27,542 nucleotides of DNA from the NCBI GenBank assembly GCA_036897625.1, contig JAYMTA010000513.1:1-27542 (forward strand), read 5' to 3'. Origin of the DNA: Pelargonium cotyledonis (Eukaryota; Streptophyta; Magnoliopsida; Geraniales; Geraniaceae). Positions 22,932 through 27,542 of this stretch are shown one piece after another. Numbering within the stretch: the stretch's first letter is position 1; each line of letters opens with the position of its first letter. Both the position numbers and the translations under genes were made by a program. The notes below the pieces were generated by a model. That model searched no databases and was not told the DNA's origin. It saw only the letters and a program-made list of their open reading frames with translations.

Positions 22932-23660
22932 ATGTCACCGGGACCAGAACCGATAAACGAGAGGCTCATGGACGATGAGCTCCGGTGGATACTGTCGAAG
23001 CTGGAGAGTGACAAGGAGAAGGAGGTGTTCGGTTTGGTCTGCAAGAGATGGCTTCACCTCCAGAGCACCGAGCGCAAGAAGCTCTCCGCTCGAGCCGGTC
23101 CTCACATGCTCCGTAAAATGGCCGATCGCTTCTCTAGGCTCCTCGAATTGGACCTCTCTCAGTCCATTTCTCGCTCCTTCTATCCCGGCGTCACCGACTC
23201 CGATCTCTCCGTCGTCGCCCGTGGCTTCCCATGCCTGAGACTCCTCACTCTCCAAAACTGTAAAGGTATCATTTTCGTTTCTCTTCAATTCACTCTGTTG
23301 AAGCCTCTGTTTAAGCTCATTTTGGTTCAGTTTCAAGTGGATTCATTCAAAGCTGACATTTGAATTATTTAGATGCAATCATGCAAATGCAAATTATATA
23401 TAACTGTATATGTTGAATTAGGGCACAATGCTTTATCATTTTCACTCTCACTCGATTGCATTAGTCTATTTTGGTCCCAAAAATTCATTTTTTGAAGTCT
23501 CTCAGTGTCAATAGCGTTTGAGGTAATTTTGGTTCAGTTTCAATTGGATTCAATGGTAGCATTTGAGTTATTTTCATGTGAATGTGAATTGTATATGTAT
23601 GAAATTTAAATTATTTCTCAATGCTTTCCAATTATGTGCATATTTCCTTACCTGTTTTGT

Positions 23661-23691
<31 letters not shown>

Positions 23692-24601
23692 TTTTCGTAA
23701 TTATTAGGTATTACTGATGCTGGAATGGCGGCGATTGGATCCAGCCTGTCTTCTCTACAATCCTTGGATGTATCCTATTGCAGAAAGCTCACAGATGGGG
23801 GTTTATCAGCTGTTGCTAATGGTTGTCATAATTTACGGAGCCTGCATCTTACTGGCTGTAGATTTGTTACCGACGAATTATTGCAATCTCTTTCCAACAA
23901 CTGTCGTAATCTAGAAGATTTGGGCTTGCAAGGGTGCACCAACATCACTGACTCCAGACTCACTGGTCTTGTTAATGGCTGGCGGCGGGATTAAGCATTT
24001 GGACATCAATAAATGCAGCAATGTTGGTAACGTTGGCATTTCCAGCGTTTCCAAAGCCTGTGCGTCTTCTCTCAAGACACTCAAGTTGTTGGATTGCTAC
24101 AACATTGGGGACGAGTCCATAGAATCCCTGGCTAGCTTTTGCAAAAATCTCGAGACTCTCATCATTGGTGGTTGCCGCGATATCTCCGATGAGTCCATTA
24201 AATTGTTGGCTGCTGCCTGTGGAAATACTCTTAAAAACTTGCGCATGGACTGGTGCTTAAACGTCTCTGACTTATCACTTGGTGCTGTCTTAACTCAGTG
24301 CAAAAACCTCGTGACCCTTGACATTGGGTGCTGTGAAGAGGTCACTGATGCTGTCTTTGAGGGTTTAGGGAACAGAGAATCCGAGTTGGGTTTGAAGATT
24401 TTCAAGGTCAGTAGCTGTCCAAAGATCACAGTGTCGGGGATAGCAATGCTTTTGGAAAACTGCAACTCTTTGGAATACCTTGATGTGAGGTCTTGCCCAC
24501 ATGTAACCAAGGCAGGTTGTGATGAGGCTGGTTTACGATTTCCCGATGATTGCAAAGTAAATTTCACCGGGAGTTTAAGCGAGTCGGATGTTCTAGTTTG
24601 A
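22932..24601 (+). CDS. F-box/LRR protein (At5g23340-like), frame broken by one extra G
   Basis: Probable substrate-recognition subunit of an SCF ubiquitin ligase. Exon 1 is 22932-23265 and exon 2 is 23708-24601 (GT-AG, phase 1). Residues 11-50 form an F-box (LMDDELRWILSKLESDKEKE, then VCKRW). From about residue 60 to near the end run about a dozen Cys-containing LRRs with LKTLKLLDC-type repeats. Exon 2 is open in one frame from 23708 to a TAA at 23992-23994 and in the next frame from 23969 to 24601; the LRR pattern continues straight across. Removing one G at 23981-23982 would give NGCGGIKHLDI, which restores both the frame and the conserved Cys (residue 203), and a protein of 408 residues, near the 405 recalled for At5g23340. 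As written the product stops after 206 residues. Sequencing error, true null allele or pseudogene cannot be separated here. Confidence 0.88.
23320..23640 (+). repeat. Diverged tandem duplication (about 207-bp period) in the F-box/LRR intron
   Basis: TTTTGGTTCAGTTTCAAGTGG at 23320-23340 recurs as a near-identical stretch at 23527-23547. Downstream, CATTTGAATTATTT and GCATTTGAGTTATTTTC also correspond, as do CAATGCTTTATCA and CAATGCTTTCCAA. The offset stays near 200 bp, so the first half of the intron looks duplicated in tandem. Confidence 0.65.
23661..23686 (+). repeat. (TC)13 microsatellite
   Basis: Thirteen TC units lie in the F-box/LRR intron about 20 bp before the acceptor, so they form part of its polypyrimidine tract. 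The length is likely to vary between individuals. Confidence 0.95.
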
Positions 24602-25265
24602 GACCCGGCATTGCGCTCCCTATCAAAGTCCACTGCATTACCAAAACACCAGCTCAGGGCTCCATGAAGCATCGGTATGCTCTAACTTCTTGTCCATGTG
24701 GCTAGCTTGTGATATGCATATATATTAAGTACTTATAGTGCGTATGTATAACTTCCTGTAGATTAGTTTGAATGCTGATTGTACTGCATTTATTTATATC
24801 TTATTCAATATTTTGTTACGCGTCTATTTTCGATCCAGTTGTTTCATTTCCATCCTTGTGTCGAAAGTCATTTTCTATGGTGTTGTTGGAGATAATTAGG
24901 ATGGGCAACTGCTTTGAATATACTGCATAAAATATTATGCATTATATATATACTCATTCTATTAGTGGTTGAGATTCGGTTGATCTAATAGAGAGATGTC
25001 ATGTCGTTAATTTTACCACTATCCGCTACAATCGGGTCATCTTAAGGTTGAACCAAATAACTTGAGGTAGCAAAGAGAAATGAACTCATGTTCCAATGAC
25101 TGAAGAGTTAACAATAAGTTTCAAAATTTTAAACAACTCTCTGAACCCTGATTGAAGGATCAGAGAACATTTTCTCATTAACAAAATTTTGTACAATATA
25201 TGTAACCAAGTTGAGCTTTACTTGGTTCACTAAAACTAAAACTCATGAAACAAACCAGAAACCAC
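24602..25265. other. Spacer between two convergent 3' ends
   Basis: Contains the 3' UTRs of the F-box/LRR gene (+) and the GEM-like gene (-). TTGTACTGCATTTATTTATA near 24778-24797 is a plausible polyadenylation region for the F-box gene. I see no further gene or defined repeat. Confidence 0.6.
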
Positions 25266-26448
25266 TTAGACTTGAGAGATTGCCTGCTGAAGATACTTGA
25301 AAGCCTTCTGATAGTTGACAAAACCCATAAACCAGAAATCAAAACCATCAACTGTAACTATCTCTATGTACTTCTGTGATGGTCTCTTCACATTCTCACT
25401 TTGGTTCACTCTCTCAATCTTTTCCAATGGAATCAAAACCTTATAATGAACCCGAGAAATTTTCCCCTTTGGAGAAGAGAACTTGATTGATCTCTCACTG
25501 CAAAATGCAACCTTATCAGTTGTGATGAAAAGAAGTCCTGCTATAGGACCTTTTGTTGTTGATAAATAGCATTGTGAAGCCTTGAGTAGCTTTTCGCCTT
25601 CTTTAATACTAAAATCCCTCTTGAAAACTTTCTCGACGCCTCCTACTTGGAGGATTCTTGCCCCCAAGCTCAGCTTCCCCTTCACAGTTTCTGTGATCTT
25701 TGGTCCTAATCTCACTGCAGTTTCATAAGGAAAAATGAATTAGTCCATTTTTTTCATTTATATGTCAATCTTGTACTTGCTTCTAAGATATAAGAGTTAA
25801 ATCTTTCCGCACGCTGGTTTTAGCAAATAATCATATAGTTGGTTTTATGTTAGCATTACTTAGATTTTCAAGAGAAACATGGTGGTAGATTCAAATTATT
25901 TTAAGAAATGGTCTTTACTGGCCAATTTCATTATATTTAGTTTTTGATTCGTCGTAAGGAGGAAACAATAATTTCTTGAATACTGTATGTATTATGAACT
26001 CTTTTATTCAAAACAATCAATAACTGAATTTTAGGGCTATTTTCATGTTTTTGAGTACTTAATGTTCTTGAATATGTGTTCTCTAACTAATTACAACTGC
26101 GATTGCAAGAAAATCTTACCATGTTCGCGAACGCCATTCGCAAACTCGTCAGCTTTTCTTCCAAACTTGTTCATTCTATTCAGCATTGAGTCTACTTTAT
26201 CTGCAATGTATATCAGATTATGTTGTTAGTTATTGCTGCAATACTTTCATGTTTGTGATCTTTTATAATTTGAGAGAAAGATACATAGGGAGATAGAGAA
26301 GAAACATACTTTGCTTGGATTTGGGAGAATCATTGTATTGGCTATCAGGTTCTGGTAACAATCTCTTCAGTGGCCTCCCAAGTGAGCATGTTATTGAGCT
26401 AATCTAAAACCCAACAACATTGTCTTGATTCTGAAATGGGTTTCTCAT
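25266..26448 (-). CDS. GEM-like GRAM-domain protein with an in-frame TAG at codon 15
   Basis: GEM-like family member, an ABA-responsive class related to GLABRA2 expression modulator. Minus-strand exons: 26448-26310, 26200-26120 and 25714-25266; GT-AG and phases fit, giving 222 codons if the TAG is read through. The conserved block PLKRLLPEPDSQY begins about 14 residues after the TAG. Then come NKVDSMLNRMNKFGRKADEF and REHVRLGPKITETVKGKL; the GRAM domain runs from about residue 100 to 178, with KASQCYLSTTKGPIAGL, AFCSERSI and QKYIEIVTVDGFDFWFMGF. The ATG at 26448-26446 starts MRNPFQNQDNVVGF, followed by TAG at 26406-26404, then ISSITCSLG in the same frame; relatives have a residue there (VIGIPISS type). 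Read strictly, translation would have to restart at Met52 (26186), giving 171 residues with the GRAM domain whole. An undetected upstream exon joining at TTTTAG/ATTAGC is the main alternative. Confidence 0.87.
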
Positions 26449-26606
26449 GTTTTCTAAATATAGCTATGTATAATCTTGTGTGCTAGTCTAAGTCAGCCTT
26501 ATACACCCACGATATCAGCTTCGTCAAAAATTAGGCTGGAGATGGGAGGAGAGCTGAAGAAGATAAGCTTGCTTGAGCTTGATTGAGCTATTGAGCTCTG
26601 CAAATG

Positions 26607-26615
26607 TATTTAAAG
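26607..26615 (-). promoter_or_regulatory. Putative TATA box of the GEM-like gene
   Basis: On the minus strand the stretch reads CTTTAAATA, about 160 bp upstream of the first ATG. A leader with repeated GCTCAA words follows. An ACGT core lies further upstream near 26717 (ACACGTAA), a weak hint of an ABA-response element; the family is known to be ABA-responsive. Confidence 0.4.
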
Positions 26616-26639
26616 GGGCACACAACACATGGTAGGTGA

Positions 26640-27542
26640 ATCTTTAATTTTGCCTTTACTTCCATGACTCATTCATGCCTCCTCAACAACAATAAAGGCA
26701 ACAAGAGGTAAAAATACACGTAACATGCTAGATTTAGTATGATTTAGGGTTGAATAACTAGCACAAATGCGAGTTATCAGTAGGTGTCGTTCCTACAAAA
26801 CGAGCACACCAAAGAACGATGAGAACCGAGGTGATTCTAGGATACCACCTCGGGCGTGAGAGTAAGATCTCTTGCCGAAAACACCTTCATCCGTTGGAGA
26901 GCTGGGTTTTCTTGCATGATCTTATCTTTCCACCACTCCAAAACCTTTATATTACAAGTACAAGTTACTTATGTGAGTGATATAAGAGAGAATCCTTTGT
27001 TAAGGTGTTGATATTAATAGGTAGACTTCTAGGGTTAAGAATTGTAGATCTATGGGATATGAGTGAAATTTGTGCATTTAAGGTCTCATATATTACTACT
27101 AACTCGAAAATAATATCACATAAGTATAGAAAGAAAGGAGTTGCACCTATTACATTTGATCTTAAAATCTCTTATTTGGGGTGTTGTTGGTTATACTTAA
27201 TAAATTAGTAAGTAGAATGGATATTTTTTCGTTTATAAGAGCACTTTCAATATTTTAAGTTTGATTGTGATTTTGAGATTTGAGTTTTTTTTTTCTTTTG
27301 TAATCTGGAAAATCCTATTCCGGCTAAAACAAAAGAATAATAACAGTTGCTGAAAAATAAGGCTTTAACAGTATGTATGGAGAAAATAAAACAACTTTGG
27401 AGATATGAATGTGTAATGCAATATTCATTGCAATATTACATTACTCTAATTTATAGAGTCATTTCAACTAAACCCACTAATCAATCACCCACAATTCTCT
27501 CCAGCACACACACATGTTTTCCACTACATAAAAATAAAATAA
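26640..27542. other. Right flank, no gene recognised
   Basis: Upstream region of the GEM-like gene followed by AT-rich sequence. Only short frames of fewer than 70 codons occur and none resembles a known domain. The part 26750-26960 is richer in GC than its surroundings but shows no terminal repeats. Confidence 0.5.

Noticed and set aside
27005-27208. 67-codon frame near the right edge
   Set aside because: AT-rich, with no domain, no splice context and no codon bias.

Overview
The window is nuclear DNA from a flowering plant, almost certainly a core eudicot. The evidence is AT-rich introns with GT...AG ends, a plant-only class VIII myosin, a plastid-type FAD synthetase, a DUF829 hydrolase, an F-box/LRR protein and a GEM-like GRAM protein, plus plant hAT-type MITEs, a tRNA-derived SINE and a miniature LTR element. 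I cannot name the family or species from the sequence.

Layout: 1-1545 promoter and 5' leader of the myosin; 1546-11533 (+) myosin VIII (ATM1-like) with 23 coding exons giving 1,169 codons; 11546-11774 a MITE in its 3' UTR; 11775-13799 spacer with a SINE; 13800-17172 (+) chloroplast-type FAD synthetase in 5 exons (389 codons), including a 53-nt exon found by frame matching; 17173-18331 spacer; about 18362-22228 (+) DUF829/TMEM53-like alpha/beta hydrolase in 4 coding exons (437 codons) with two probable upstream leader exons; 22932-24601 (+) F-box/LRR gene in 2 exons; 25266-26448 (-) GEM-like GRAM gene in 3 exons, convergent with the F-box gene; the rest is flank.

The genes are independent housekeeping or signalling genes with no sign of a shared pathway. 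The order is informative: myosin ATM1 plus the DUF829 gene sit together in Arabidopsis on chromosome 3 (At3g19960-At3g19970), while the FAD synthetase, F-box/LRR and GEM-like genes sit together on chromosome 5 (At5g23330-At5g23350). These locus numbers are from memory. Here both sets are interleaved, which looks like the ancestral order before duplication and gene loss in the Arabidopsis lineage.

Most unusual points: (1) the F-box/LRR gene carries one extra G that breaks its frame in the middle of the LRRs; (2) the neighbouring GEM-like gene has an in-frame TAG at codon 15 while all the rest is intact; (3) three short elements with the same hAT-like terminal sequence have inserted into or just beyond genes, one flanked by a perfect 8-bp target duplication and another just 12 bp after the myosin stop codon; (4) a 24-bp exact duplication copies the end of a myosin exon, with part of the switch II region, into the following intron. 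No CRISPR, rRNA or tRNA gene was seen.
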